Assembly (NCBI GenBank): GCA_022600655.1
Contig: JAHZJZ010000290.1
Span: 1-7,887, forward strand
Origin: Campylobacterota bacterium
GTDB taxonomy: Bacteria; Campylobacterota; Campylobacteria; Campylobacterales; Sulfurovaceae
Direction: 5' to 3'
Length of the DNA: 7,887 bases
The notes under the pieces are model-generated. The model worked only from the letters and a program-made list of their open reading frames with translations, made no database searches and had not been told where the DNA came from. Below, piece after piece: positions 1 through 7,232 of this stretch. The translations under genes were made by a program, and so were the position numbers. Each line of letters opens with the position of its first letter. Positions within the stretch are counted from its first letter, which is position 1.

Positions 1-56
1 AAAATTTTAATTTTTATTTATCCTTTTCTATGCTATTATTTTACAAGGAGTCCACC
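1..56 (+). promoter_or_regulatory. AT-rich leader upstream of atpB
   Basis: This stretch is very AT-rich and carries no gene. It probably holds part of the operon's promoter, because subunit B is the first gene seen and the rest of the operon has almost no intergenic space. An extended -10-like string (TGC followed by TATTAT, 31-39) is visible. It would start transcription at or inside the ribosome binding site, so it is a doubtful promoter for atpB. No clear -35 box is seen, and the true promoter may lie left of the window. That the operon begins here is an inference. Confidence 0.35.
45..50 (+). promoter_or_regulatory. Ribosome binding site of atpB
   Basis: AAGGAG lies six bases before the ATG at 57. 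It decides the start: an in-frame ATG at 30 would add nine residues, has no such site in front of it, and would place this Shine-Dalgarno sequence inside the gene. Starting at 57 gives an N-terminus (MLKELLRYTHITDIVGD) of the length expected for V-type subunit B. Confidence 0.8.
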
Positions 57-590
57 ATGCTAAAAGAACTGCTTCGATACACCCACATTACCGATATCGT
101 AGGTGACATGATACGCGTAAAAGCCACCCATGTAGGCTTGGAAGATTTGGCTTTCGTTCATCATCAAGATGGCACAAAATCTCTGGCAAAAGTGGTGGGC
201 TTAGAAAATGAGTACTCTTTACTACAAATCTTCTCAGGAAGTAAAGGTATCTCGACCAGTGATAGAGTTCACTTCTTGGGTCATCCTATGGAAGTAACTT
301 ATAGTGAACATATTTTTGGTCGGGTTTTTAATGGTATCGGTGAGTCAATTGATGGTGGTCCAATACTCGATATGCAACCCAAAATCGATTTAAGTCGCGA
401 AAGCGTCAACCCGATGCTTCGTGTGCAACCCATGCAGATGATTGAGACCAAAATCCCTATGATTGACCTCTTTAATACCCTCGTTGAGAGTCAAAAAATT
501 CCTATCTTCTCCGTCTCAGGTGAACCCTATAACCAACTCTTAGCACGGATAGGATTTCAAGCAAATGCTGACATTGTAGTCTTTGGAGGA

Positions 591-599
591 ATGGGCTGA
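591..599 (+). other. Frameshift point in atpB
   Basis: In the upstream frame the codons read ATG GGC TGA, giving a stop at 597-599. In the downstream frame the bases from 593 read GGG CTG ATA TTT, continuing the conserved protein with no overlap or gap. One missing base, most simply a G from a run of four, explains the break. No canonical -1 slippery heptamer is present. Confidence 0.85.
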
Positions 600-1375
600 T
601 ATTTGATGATTACCACTTCTTTAAAAGCTCATTTGAGAAAGAGAACATCACCCATAAAACCATTATGTTTGTGAACCGTGCCTCTGACCCAACCGTTGAG
701 CGATTGATGATTCCCGATTTGGCATTGAGCGTGGCTGAAAAGTTTGCTGTAGAAGAGGGAAAACGGGTGCTGGTACTGCTAACCGACATGACCTCTTATG
801 CCGATGCGATGAAAGAGGTGGGTATCTCCCAAGAGCGAATCCCTGCTGTACGAGGCTACTTGGGGGATTTGTATACCCAACTGGCGAAACGCTACGAAAA
901 AGCCTGTGACTACAAAGGTGCTGGTTCAGTTACTATTTTAAGTGTTACCACCATGCCAGGTGATGATGTCACCCACCCTGTACCTGACAATACTGGCTAC
1001 ATTACCGAAGGGCAATACTACCTGCATGATGGGGTCATCGACCCATTTGGTTCGCTCTCACGACTTAAACAGAATGTTATTGGTAAAGAGACACGAGAAG
1101 ACCACTCTAGCATTATGAACACCATGATAAGGCTCTACTCTTCATCGATGGAAGCGAAACAGAAACTGGCGATGGCTTTTGAACTGACCGATTTTGATAG
1201 GAAACTGCTCAAATTTGGAGAACTCTTTAAAGCACGGTTTATGGACATCGATATATCCATTACGCTTAATGATGCTCTGGATTTAGGGTGGCAGACTTTA
1301 GCAGAGTGTTTTGAACCTGATGAACTACTGATGAAACAGAAGCTGATTGACCGATACTTCCCTAAACAAAGTGCA

Positions 1376-1381
1376 GAGGGG
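1376..1381 (+). promoter_or_regulatory. Ribosome binding site of atpD
   Basis: GAGGGG at the end of atpB stands six bases before a GTG codon at 1388. It supports GTG as the start of subunit D, only three bases after the atpB stop. Translation of atpD is therefore probably coupled to ribosomes finishing atpB, which matters if the atpB frame is really broken. Confidence 0.6.
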
Positions 1382-1387
1382 TAAATC

Positions 1388-1981
1388 GTGGCAAAACAGT
1401 TACTCAATAAAAACTTTTTACATAAACAGCGAATCCAACTCTCACTCTACCGAAAAGTTCTGCCCTCACTCGAACTCAAACGCCAACAGCTGATAGCTGA
1501 ACTAATAAAAGCAAGAAGAGCCTTAACCGATGGAGAATCAAACTACCAAAACTTCATCAAAGAGGTCGCACAATCCATACCAATGTTAGCCAATCAGAAG
1601 ATAGACCATAATGATTTTTTAAAAGTCACCTCAGTTGAAAAAGAGACCGAAAATGTGGTGGGGGTCAAACTCCCTCTACTTAAGCATATAGAGTTTAAAC
1701 TTTTTGACTATCCTGTTTTAGGAAAACCTGCGTGGAGTGAGATGTTTATAAAACGCTATAAACAAGGGATAGAGATGGCTATCTCCATTAAAGTCTTAAC
1801 CCAACGCGTAGAGATTTTAGAGGTTGCCTATAAAAAGACCACCCAAAAAGTGAACCTCTTTGAAAAGGTCTTGATTCCTGAAGCCATCACCAAAATTAAA
1901 AAGATTCAAATCGCCCTTGATGATATGGACAGAGCCAGTGTGGTGCGTTCTAAACTTGCCAAATCAAAACACAATAGGTAA
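1388..1981 (+). CDS. atpD: V-type ATPase subunit D (central rotor shaft)
   Basis: Subunit D is the coiled-coil shaft that turns inside the A3B3 head and passes torque to the membrane ring. The 197-residue product has the usual length for the family. Its N-terminal helix, with LSLYRKVLPSLELKRQQLIA (about residues 18-37), shows the long run of heptad-spaced leucines and basic residues typical of D. A matching C-terminal helix rich in Lys, Glu and Ile (about 130-185) would pair with it as an antiparallel coiled coil. The start is GTG, chosen from the Shine-Dalgarno site just before it. It lies between B and I, the D position found in Chlamydia and spirochaete operons. Family membership is based on this pattern plus context; no catalytic residues are expected. 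Confidence 0.88.
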   Translation: MAKQLLNKNFLHKQRIQLSLYRKVLPSLELKRQQLIAELIKARRALTDGESNYQNFIKEVAQSIPMLANQKIDHNDFLKVTSVEKETENVVGVKLPLLKHIEFKLFDYPVLGKPAWSEMFIKRYKQGIEMAISIKVLTQRVEILEVAYKKTTQKVNLFEKVLIPEAITKIKKIQIALDDMDRASVVRSKLAKSKHNR

Positions 1982-1986
1982 CGGTT

Positions 1987-3759
1987 ATGGCGATTGTACA
2001 ACTTCAAAAAGCAACCATCTACACCACAGTTCATGACCAAGAGCAGTTTTTGTCAAACATTCAAGAGATGGGGATTTTACACATTATCCCCCTATCTGAA
2101 GCCAAAGAGCATCATGACTTTAGCCATGTCGGAAGCAAATCAAAAGAGACACTTAAGTTTCTGCTCAACGCCCCTCATAAACGAAAACAGATTCACAGCT
2201 CTAAAAATTTTAATGCCCAAAACATACAAGCACAGACCCTAGCCCTACAGAGCCAACTCAAAGAGGCGTATGAGTTACGCGACTTCTTAAAACATCGTAT
2301 CAGAGACCTCAAACCTTGGGGTAACTTTCAACTCCCTCCATTAAGCTCTCTTAATGGTTTACGACTCTGGTTCTACAGAGTGCCACAAAAAAAACGCAAA
2401 CTGCTTGAAGAGTGCCAACTGTTATGGCAAGAGTGTGGTAAAGACCACCGTTTTTACTACATTGTGGTAATCTCCAAAGAGAAACCACCCCTACCCTTTG
2501 AACGAACCCATGCTGGAACCAAGTCGTTATCAGAATTAAAATTGGAGCTTGAAGAGGTAGAGAACCAAATAGAAGATATAGAGTCAGAGCGAATCTCACT
2601 AACGCGTTGGATAGATTTGTATGTCAATAGTATGCATAAGCTAGAAGATGATGAACTCTACGAAGCTGTACAACAACAGGTCTACAGTGACAGGGAGCTG
2701 ATGGTCATTCAAGGCTGGGTGGCAAAAAAACAGAGTAAGCGTTTAAAAAACTTTATAGAAAAACAGGGTGCGACCCTGACCCTAGAAGAGCCTAAAAAAG
2801 AAGAAGTCCCCCCTACCCTTCTGAAAAACAGAAAAACCTTTAGAGCAGGTGAAGACCTACTCACCTTCTACACTGTACCCAACTACTGGGAAGAGGACGC
2901 ATCGGTGGCTATCTTCTTCTCATTTATTCTTTTCTTCTCTATTATCTTAGGAGATGCTGGGTATGGTATGTTACTCGGTGCTGTTTTAGCACTCTTCTAC
3001 CCTAAAATGAAAAAGAGTGAAAGCCGACGATTTATTCCTCTCTTTGCTTTTTTAGCCATCGGCACGACCCTATGGGGTGTTTTGGTGGGGAGCTATTTTG
3101 GTATGTCACCACCACAAGACACACTCTTAGCACCACTGAAACTCTTTGAAGTCAATGACTATGACGCGATGATGAAACTCTCTATCTTTATTGGGGTTGG
3201 ACACATTATTATCGCCAATGGGGTACGGGCTAGAAACCTACACTATAATGGAGAGCGATACCACATGTTTGCCCCCATTGGATGGATAGTGACGATTATC
3301 GGTGGACTCATTATGTTTGATTTACCTCAGTTCTACACCTTTGGTCTGGTCGTGTTGAGTATGGGTATGCTCTTGGTACTGCTCTTTAGTGCTGAGGGAA
3401 AACCAACCTTTAAAAGCCTTCTGAATGGACTGGGTGCATTGAGCCAAATCAGTTCACTCTTTGGCGATATTTTGAGCTACCTGCGACTCTTTGCATTGGG
3501 GTTGGCAACGGCTTCGATGGGATTTGCCTTTAACCAACTGGCAAAAGAGGTTGCAGCCGAATTTGCTGGTGTCGGTATTCTACTGGCACTGATGGTACTA
3601 CTGATTGGTCACCTACTCAACCTTGTTTTAGGCATTGTAAGTGGCTTGGTACACGGACTACGCTTGAACTTAATAGAGTTTTTAAAATACAACAGCTCCA
3701 GAGAGGGCTACCTGTTTAAATCATTTAACAAGAAGGAGATAAAAAAATGGAACACATAG
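1987..3759 (+). CDS. atpI: V-type ATPase subunit I (a subunit, membrane stator)
   Basis: Subunit I is the stator membrane subunit that forms the ion half-channels against the proteolipid ring. The 590-residue product has the family's two halves. A hydrophilic, coiled-coil-rich cytoplasmic arm covers about residues 1-300. A membrane half follows with segments near 307-335, 349-373, 396-415, 427-446, 450-468, 486-515 and 528-555. Family motifs include LGDAGYGMLLG (from about 321) and WGVLVGSYFG. SYLRLFALGL holds Arg500, the likely counterpart of yeast Vph1 Arg735, which is essential for ion transport. Near the C-terminus, LRLNLIEF holds Arg559, matching the second conserved arginine (yeast Arg799). 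Length is slightly short of many homologues but complete. The start ATG is five bases after the atpD stop with only a weak AGG-like site, suggesting coupling. The 3' end overlaps atpK by 13 bases. Confidence 0.95.
   Translation: MAIVQLQKATIYTTVHDQEQFLSNIQEMGILHIIPLSEAKEHHDFSHVGSKSKETLKFLLNAPHKRKQIHSSKNFNAQNIQAQTLALQSQLKEAYELRDFLKHRIRDLKPWGNFQLPPLSSLNGLRLWFYRVPQKKRKLLEECQLLWQECGKDHRFYYIVVISKEKPPLPFERTHAGTKSLSELKLELEEVENQIEDIESERISLTRWIDLYVNSMHKLEDDELYEAVQQQVYSDRELMVIQGWVAKKQSKRLKNFIEKQGATLTLEEPKKEEVPPTLLKNRKTFRAGEDLLTFYTVPNYWEEDASVAIFFSFILFFSIILGDAGYGMLLGAVLALFYPKMKKSESRRFIPLFAFLAIGTTLWGVLVGSYFGMSPPQDTLLAPLKLFEVNDYDAMMKLSIFIGVGHIIIANGVRARNLHYNGERYHMFAPIGWIVTIIGGLIMFDLPQFYTFGLVVLSMGMLLVLLFSAEGKPTFKSLLNGLGALSQISSLFGDILSYLRLFALGLATASMGFAFNQLAKEVAAEFAGVGILLALMVLLIGHLLNLVLGIVSGLVHGLRLNLIEFLKYNSSREGYLFKSFNKKEIKKWNT
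3733..3738 (+). promoter_or_regulatory. Ribosome binding site of atpK
   Basis: AAGGAG, inside the last codons of atpI, stands eight bases before the ATG of atpK. A strong site fits the need for many copies of the ring subunit relative to subunit I. Confidence 0.7.
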
Positions 3760-4187
3760 TTTTAATATTGGGCTGGATTGGTATCTACTCCCCCATCGCA
3801 CTCGGAGCCATCGGTAGTATTTTAGGCTGTTCAAAAGCTGGTCAAGCTGCTATTGGAGCATTGCTCGATGTCGACAGTGGATACGGACGCTACATCGGTG
3901 TCTCTGCCATGCCCTCATCACAAACCATCTATGGAATCGTGGTCATGCTAACCCTAAATCGCCCCGTAACCGTAGAGAACTCACCTGGACTCTTTGCCAT
4001 TGGTGTTTTAGTTGGTATCGCCCTACTGGTCAGTGGAATCTACCAAGGAAAAGCCTGTGCATCAGCCATTCAAGTCTCTAAAAACAAACCTGAAGTGTTC
4101 GGTATCTCCATTGCTCCTGCTGCTATTGTTGAAGGGTTTGCCGTCTTTGCATTTGTGTTTGCTTTGGTTTTGGCTGGGTCGGTTTAG
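3747..4187 (+). CDS. atpK: V-type ATPase subunit K (c-ring proteolipid)
   Basis: Ring-forming proteolipid that carries the transported ion across the membrane. The 146 residues form four hydrophobic helices (two hairpins): about 5-27, 50-70, 82-108 and 119-144. Helix 2 has PSSQTIYG and helix 4 has AAIVEGFAVFAF, whose Glu129 is the ion-binding carboxylate. The first hairpin has Gln59 where a second carboxylate would be, so there is one carboxylate per four helices, as in eukaryotic c and Enterococcus hirae NtpK. By motif alignment, Ser58, Gln59, Tyr62, Gln100 and Glu129 match NtpK Thr64, Gln65, Tyr68, Gln110 and Glu139, the Na+ site. This suggests but does not prove Na+ coupling. The gene overlaps atpI by 13 bases and has its own strong ribosome binding site. 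Confidence 0.95.
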   Translation: MEHIVLILGWIGIYSPIALGAIGSILGCSKAGQAAIGALLDVDSGYGRYIGVSAMPSSQTIYGIVVMLTLNRPVTVENSPGLFAIGVLVGIALLVSGIYQGKACASAIQVSKNKPEVFGISIAPAAIVEGFAVFAFVFALVLAGSV

Positions 4188-4196
4188 GGAGATAAG

Positions 4197-4823
4197 ATGC
4201 AACCAAATGAACCCATAGCCCAAAATGTTCAAGCCCTTGTAGACAAGCTTCACCTTCAAGGGGTCAAAGCTGGAAAAGAGGAGGCTGAAGCGATACTCCA
4301 AAAGGCAAATGAAAAAGCCAAACAGATAATAGAAGAGGCTGAACAGAGAGCCAAAGTTATACAAGAAGAGGCTATCCAAGAGTTAGAAGCAGAAAAAAAA
4401 GCGACCCATGAGGCGTTTAAAATTGCTCTTAGAAACTCTGTTTTGACCTTGAAAAATCAGCTTTTTATGCAGTTTAAAACCCATCTGCAAAAGCTCATTA
4501 CTCAAAAACTGCAAGATGAGAACTTTTTAGAGGAGATGATACTCACTATAAGCTCCAATATACAAAGTGATGAAAATATTGAGCTAATTGTAGGAAGAGT
4601 TGAGAATTATGAGAGCAGACAAGATGCTTTTATAGAGTCCATCGTCGAGAAGATGACCACAGAGGGGATTAAGCTAGGGAAACTCAACAGACAGGGAATC
4701 AAAATTCAATTTATAGAGAATAATTTAGAGATAGATTTAAGCGATGAGGCGTTGACCGATTTGATTTATCAGCTGATTATTCCACGCTACCAAGAGATGT
4801 TTGATGGGGTACGAAGCTCATGA
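4197..4823 (+). CDS. atpE: V-type ATPase subunit E (peripheral stalk)
   Basis: Subunit E is part of the peripheral stalk that keeps the A3B3 head from turning with the rotor. The 208-residue protein has an N-terminal helix of about 80 residues with dense Ala, Glu, Lys and Gln (AEAILQKANEKAKQIIEEAE), the right-handed coiled-coil style of E/G stalks. A mixed C-terminal domain (about 100-208) would bind the top of subunit B. Length is typical. The usual partner, subunit G/H, is not recognisable in this window. A GGGAG ribosome binding site overlaps the atpK stop codon and precedes the ATG by five bases. The stop overlaps the next gene in an ATGA. In Chlamydia-type operons E is the first gene; here it follows K. 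Base composition is more AT-rich than in the neighbouring ring and catalytic genes. Confidence 0.87.
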   Translation: MQPNEPIAQNVQALVDKLHLQGVKAGKEEAEAILQKANEKAKQIIEEAEQRAKVIQEEAIQELEAEKKATHEAFKIALRNSVLTLKNQLFMQFKTHLQKLITQKLQDENFLEEMILTISSNIQSDENIELIVGRVENYESRQDAFIESIVEKMTTEGIKLGKLNRQGIKIQFIENNLEIDLSDEALTDLIYQLIIPRYQEMFDGVRSS

Positions 4824-5482
4824 GTTATTACACCCTAATGACCTCTCTGCCCAATTTAAGCTCTATGGAGAAGAGCAAAGAGCTACCCATCTCATGGATA
4901 CAGCTTCAAAAACGGCAAAATATGTTGAGTGAACAAGATGCCAAGCTGGTCGGTAATATTCAGAAATTTTTAGCATGGTACTACCACTCTTCAAATATAA
5001 AAAATGAGTATATTATTGAGATGTATCAAAAGATTATGCAACAGACCAAGGAGTATCCAAAGATTCAAAAGATTATTACCGAGATTTTACAACAGCGAAC
5101 CATTGTGGCTATCTTTCGGCTCAACTATGCAGGTAAATCTTTTAATGAGCTGGATGCGTCGTGGGATGTGGGGGTAAACCTCAAAGAGATAGAGGCTTTT
5201 TACGAGCATAACAGTGCAAGGCTACTCTTTGAATACCCTTGGCTAAAAGAGGTCAAAGAGAGTTTTGTAACCGATAACCCTTACACCCTTACCAAAGTAC
5301 TTATGGAGCAGATTTTTAACCGAGCCAAAGCCCTAAAAGAGCAAGAGCTTTTCTGTTTAGATGCTTTTGTGGCGTATCTGATTCAGTGGGCAGTCTTGCA
5401 AAAGTGGCTCACCTTTCAAGAAAAAGAGGCTGTAGAACGATTTAATAACTTAATAAAGGAGGCATCCCATGCATTCCAATAG
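4820..5482 (+). CDS. DUF2764-type protein, probable V-ATPase subunit C equivalent
   Basis: This 220-residue, largely helical soluble protein begins MSYYTLMTSLPNL, resembling the opening of DUF2764 proteins. Those lie between E and A in the V-type ATPase operons of Chlamydia, spirochaetes and Bacteroidetes. No classical subunit C (d) gene is seen here, so it most likely serves as the socket joining the central shaft to the K ring; that role is inference from position. Its layout parallels the Chlamydia protein as I recall it: a central segment with QQRTIVAIFRLNYAG and a C-terminal helical part with AFVAYLIQWAVLQKW. It is shorter than that protein (about 268 residues). No signal peptide, catalytic motif or membrane helix is apparent. 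It starts in a four-base ATGA overlap with atpE and ends 14 bases inside atpA, so translation is probably coupled on both sides. Confidence 0.75.
   Translation: MSYYTLMTSLPNLSSMEKSKELPISWIQLQKRQNMLSEQDAKLVGNIQKFLAWYYHSSNIKNEYIIEMYQKIMQQTKEYPKIQKIITEILQQRTIVAIFRLNYAGKSFNELDASWDVGVNLKEIEAFYEHNSARLLFEYPWLKEVKESFVTDNPYTLTKVLMEQIFNRAKALKEQELFCLDAFVAYLIQWAVLQKWLTFQEKEAVERFNNLIKEASHAFQ
5455..5462 (+). promoter_or_regulatory. Ribosome binding site of atpA
   Basis: AAAGGAGG is a near-perfect Shine-Dalgarno sequence six bases before the ATG at 5469, lying inside the last codons of the preceding gene. It is the strongest site in the operon and supports this start, which gives the short N-terminus (MHSNRAKVVAAQESLVTIEL) expected for subunit A. 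Confidence 0.8.
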
Positions 5483-7232
5483 AGCCAAAGTGGTCGCTGC
5501 CCAAGAGAGTCTGGTCACCATTGAACTGATAACAGGTTCGCTGATGATGAATGAGGTCTGCTATATCTTAACCCAAGGGGTCAAACTCAAAGCTGAAGTG
5601 ATACGGATTCGAGGTAACCGAGCCGATTGTCAAGTCTATGAAGATACCGTGGGAGTCAAAGTGGGTGACGAAGTAGAGTTGACCAATCAGATGCTCTCTA
5701 TAGAGCTAGGACCTGGGCTGTTGGGTGAGGTGTTTGATGGACTGCAAAACCCTCTTCAAGCTCTTGCCAATAGAGATGGCTTTTTTCTAAAAAGAGGTTC
5801 AAGCATCACCCCACTTAACCGAGAGAAAAAGTGGGAGTTTAAACCAAACCAACTCATCGGTGACCATGTGGTAGCTGGTGATGTGCTAGGTATGGTCTAT
5901 GAGGGGCATTTTGAACATAAAATTTTTGTCCCCTTTGATGTGGTGGGTGTTAGTGAAATATCGTGGATACGAGGGGGAATCTTCAGAGTCAACGAGCCCA
6001 TTATTCGACTCAATCTTGAAAACGGAGAGAGCAGAGAACTAACCCTTAAAATTGACTGGCCGATTAGAAAACCCTTGTCTCAAAACCTACTTAAAAAAGG
6101 CTACTCCAAACAGCAGTACCCCACCGAGCCAATTATTACCAAACAGCGAATTATCGATACCTTTTTTCCCATTGCCAAAGGGGGAACGGCTTGTATCCCT
6201 GGCCCTTTTGGAGCTGGTAAAACGGTGTTGCAAAATCTTATTGCCAAATACTCATCGGTCGATATTGTAATTATTGTCGCCTGTGGTGAAAGGGCTGGTG
6301 AAGTGGTCGAAACCATTACCGAGTACCCACAAACCCTAGACCCAAAAACAGGTGGCTCACTGATGGACAGAACGGTCATTATCTGCAACACCTCTTCCAT
6401 GCCTGTGGCTGCACGGGAGTCATCGGTCTATACAGGAATAACCATCGGTGAGTATTACCGTCAGATGGGGTATGATGTGCTTCTTTTAGCCGACTCCACC
6501 TCACGATGGGCTCAAGCGATGCGAGAGATTTCAGGACGGCTCGAAGAGATACCAGGAGAAGAGGCGTTTCCTGCCTATTTGGACTCTGCCATTAAAAGCG
6601 TTTATGAACGGGGTGGCGTAATCAAGTCTAATGACGAGAGTACGGGTTCCCTCACCCTTATTGGTACGGTATCCCCTGCAGGAGGGAACTTTGAAGAACC
6701 CGTAACTCAAGCAACATTGGCAACGGTCAAAACCTTTTTAGGTCTCTCTTATGAACGAGCCTACAAACGCTTCTATCCAGCCATCGACCCCCTTATCTCA
6801 TGGTCACGATACCTAGAGCAGATGCAAGGATGGCTAAGCAAAGAGATGAGTGAGACTTGGGTCAATGATGTAAAATCGATGATAAACCTTTTACAAGAGG
6901 GCGATGAAATCTACCAAATGATGAAGGTCACAGGCGAAGAGGGCATCACCATAGAGAACTTTATCACCTACCAAAAAGCCACCCTGCTTGATATGGTCTA
7001 TTTACAACAAGATGCTTTTGACGAGGTCGATATAGCAATGTCCAAAGAGCGACAAAAAGAGAACTTTTTACTACTCAAAAGAATTATTGAAAAGGAGTTT
7101 GAGTTTAGTGATAGAGATGAGATTCGTGAGTTTTTTACGAAATTGACGGGGTATTATAAGAATTTGAACTATGCTGAGGTGGGTTCGATGGAGTATGGGG
7201 AGTTTATGGGGAAGATTGAGGGGATGGTGTGA
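5469..7232 (+). CDS. atpA: V-type ATPase subunit A (catalytic)
   Basis: Catalytic subunit that hydrolyses or makes ATP in the A3B3 head (EC 7.1.2.2 or the Na+ equivalent). The 587 residues show the family's domains in order. An N-terminal beta-barrel is followed by ELGPGLLGEVFDGLQNPL (from residue 79). The non-homologous bulge insert specific to A subunits covers about 110-190. The Walker A loop GPFGAGKT is at 245-252 with Lys251. GERAGEVVE carries the catalytic Glu274. The Walker B strand VLLLADSTSRW has Asp342. Next come EEIPGEEAFPAYL and SPAGGNFEEPVTQATL, then PAIDPLISWSRYLEQ (Trp445) and a helical C-terminal domain. The wording of these motifs is very close to Chlamydia AtpA. All key residues are intact and the length is normal. 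It is the last gene of the operon, whereas A usually comes before B. The final 50 or so codons are strikingly poor in C compared with the rest of the gene. Confidence 0.97.
   Translation: MHSNRAKVVAAQESLVTIELITGSLMMNEVCYILTQGVKLKAEVIRIRGNRADCQVYEDTVGVKVGDEVELTNQMLSIELGPGLLGEVFDGLQNPLQALANRDGFFLKRGSSITPLNREKKWEFKPNQLIGDHVVAGDVLGMVYEGHFEHKIFVPFDVVGVSEISWIRGGIFRVNEPIIRLNLENGESRELTLKIDWPIRKPLSQNLLKKGYSKQQYPTEPIITKQRIIDTFFPIAKGGTACIPGPFGAGKTVLQNLIAKYSSVDIVIIVACGERAGEVVETITEYPQTLDPKTGGSLMDRTVIICNTSSMPVAARESSVYTGITIGEYYRQMGYDVLLLADSTSRWAQAMREISGRLEEIPGEEAFPAYLDSAIKSVYERGGVIKSNDESTGSLTLIGTVSPAGGNFEEPVTQATLATVKTFLGLSYERAYKRFYPAIDPLISWSRYLEQMQGWLSKEMSETWVNDVKSMINLLQEGDEIYQMMKVTGEEGITIENFITYQKATLLDMVYLQQDAFDEVDIAMSKERQKENFLLLKRIIEKEFEFSDRDEIREFFTKLTGYYKNLNYAEVGSMEYGEFMGKIEGMV

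Larger units (their letters stand above)
57..1384 (+). pseudogene. V-type ATPase subunit B, frame broken by one base
   Basis: Non-catalytic nucleotide-binding subunit B, which alternates with subunit A in the A3B3 head. The gene reads as two pieces: 57-599 ends at TGA, and homology resumes in the -1 frame from about 593 to 1384. Adding one base near the GGG at 593-595 gives a continuous protein of about 442 residues, normal for the family, with GGMG followed directly by LIFDDYHFF, matching Chlamydia-type B (GGMGLTFVDYSFF, from memory). Visible landmarks are the N-terminal beta-barrel, FGRVFNGIGESIDGGP, the degenerate P-loop SGEPYN (residues 154-159), LVLLTDMTSYADA, PDNTGYITEGQ, and SLSR with the presumed arginine finger (about residue 336 of the restored protein). 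No second lesion is seen and the downstream half looks fully conserved, so this is a sequencing or assembly indel or a very recent mutation. The family call is sure; whether the gene is truly inactive is not. Confidence 0.9.

Noticed and set aside
1..8. AAAATTTT palindrome as an operator
   Set aside because: It is short, fully AT and at the window edge; such strings are expected by chance in this composition.
31..39. Extended -10 promoter element (TGC TATTAT) before atpB
   Set aside because: Transcription would begin around 45-46, inside the ribosome binding site, and no convincing -35 box is present. In such AT-rich DNA the match is likely chance.
585..599. Programmed ribosomal frameshift in atpB, with the Shine-Dalgarno-like GGAGGA at 585-590 just before the break
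   Set aside because: A -1 shift is needed, but A ATG GGC is not a slippery heptamer. The Shine-Dalgarno-like element is too close to promote -1 shifting (that usually needs about 10-14 bases). GGAGGA also simply encodes the conserved Gly-Gly of GGMG.
1135..1407. Minus-strand open frame of about 90 codons opposite the end of atpB
   Set aside because: It lies opposite a well-conserved coding region, has no recognisable protein features, and its serine-rich product is typical of antisense reading.
4062..4379. Minus-strand open frame of about 105 codons across the atpK-atpE junction
   Set aside because: Both genes on the other strand are clearly real, and the product (low-complexity Phe, Leu and Ser) looks like the reverse of their codons.
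57..7232. F-type ATP synthase operon
   Set aside because: A bulge insert in the catalytic subunit, a subunit D shaft, a large I subunit with a cytoplasmic arm, and a four-helix proteolipid all mark the V/A type.
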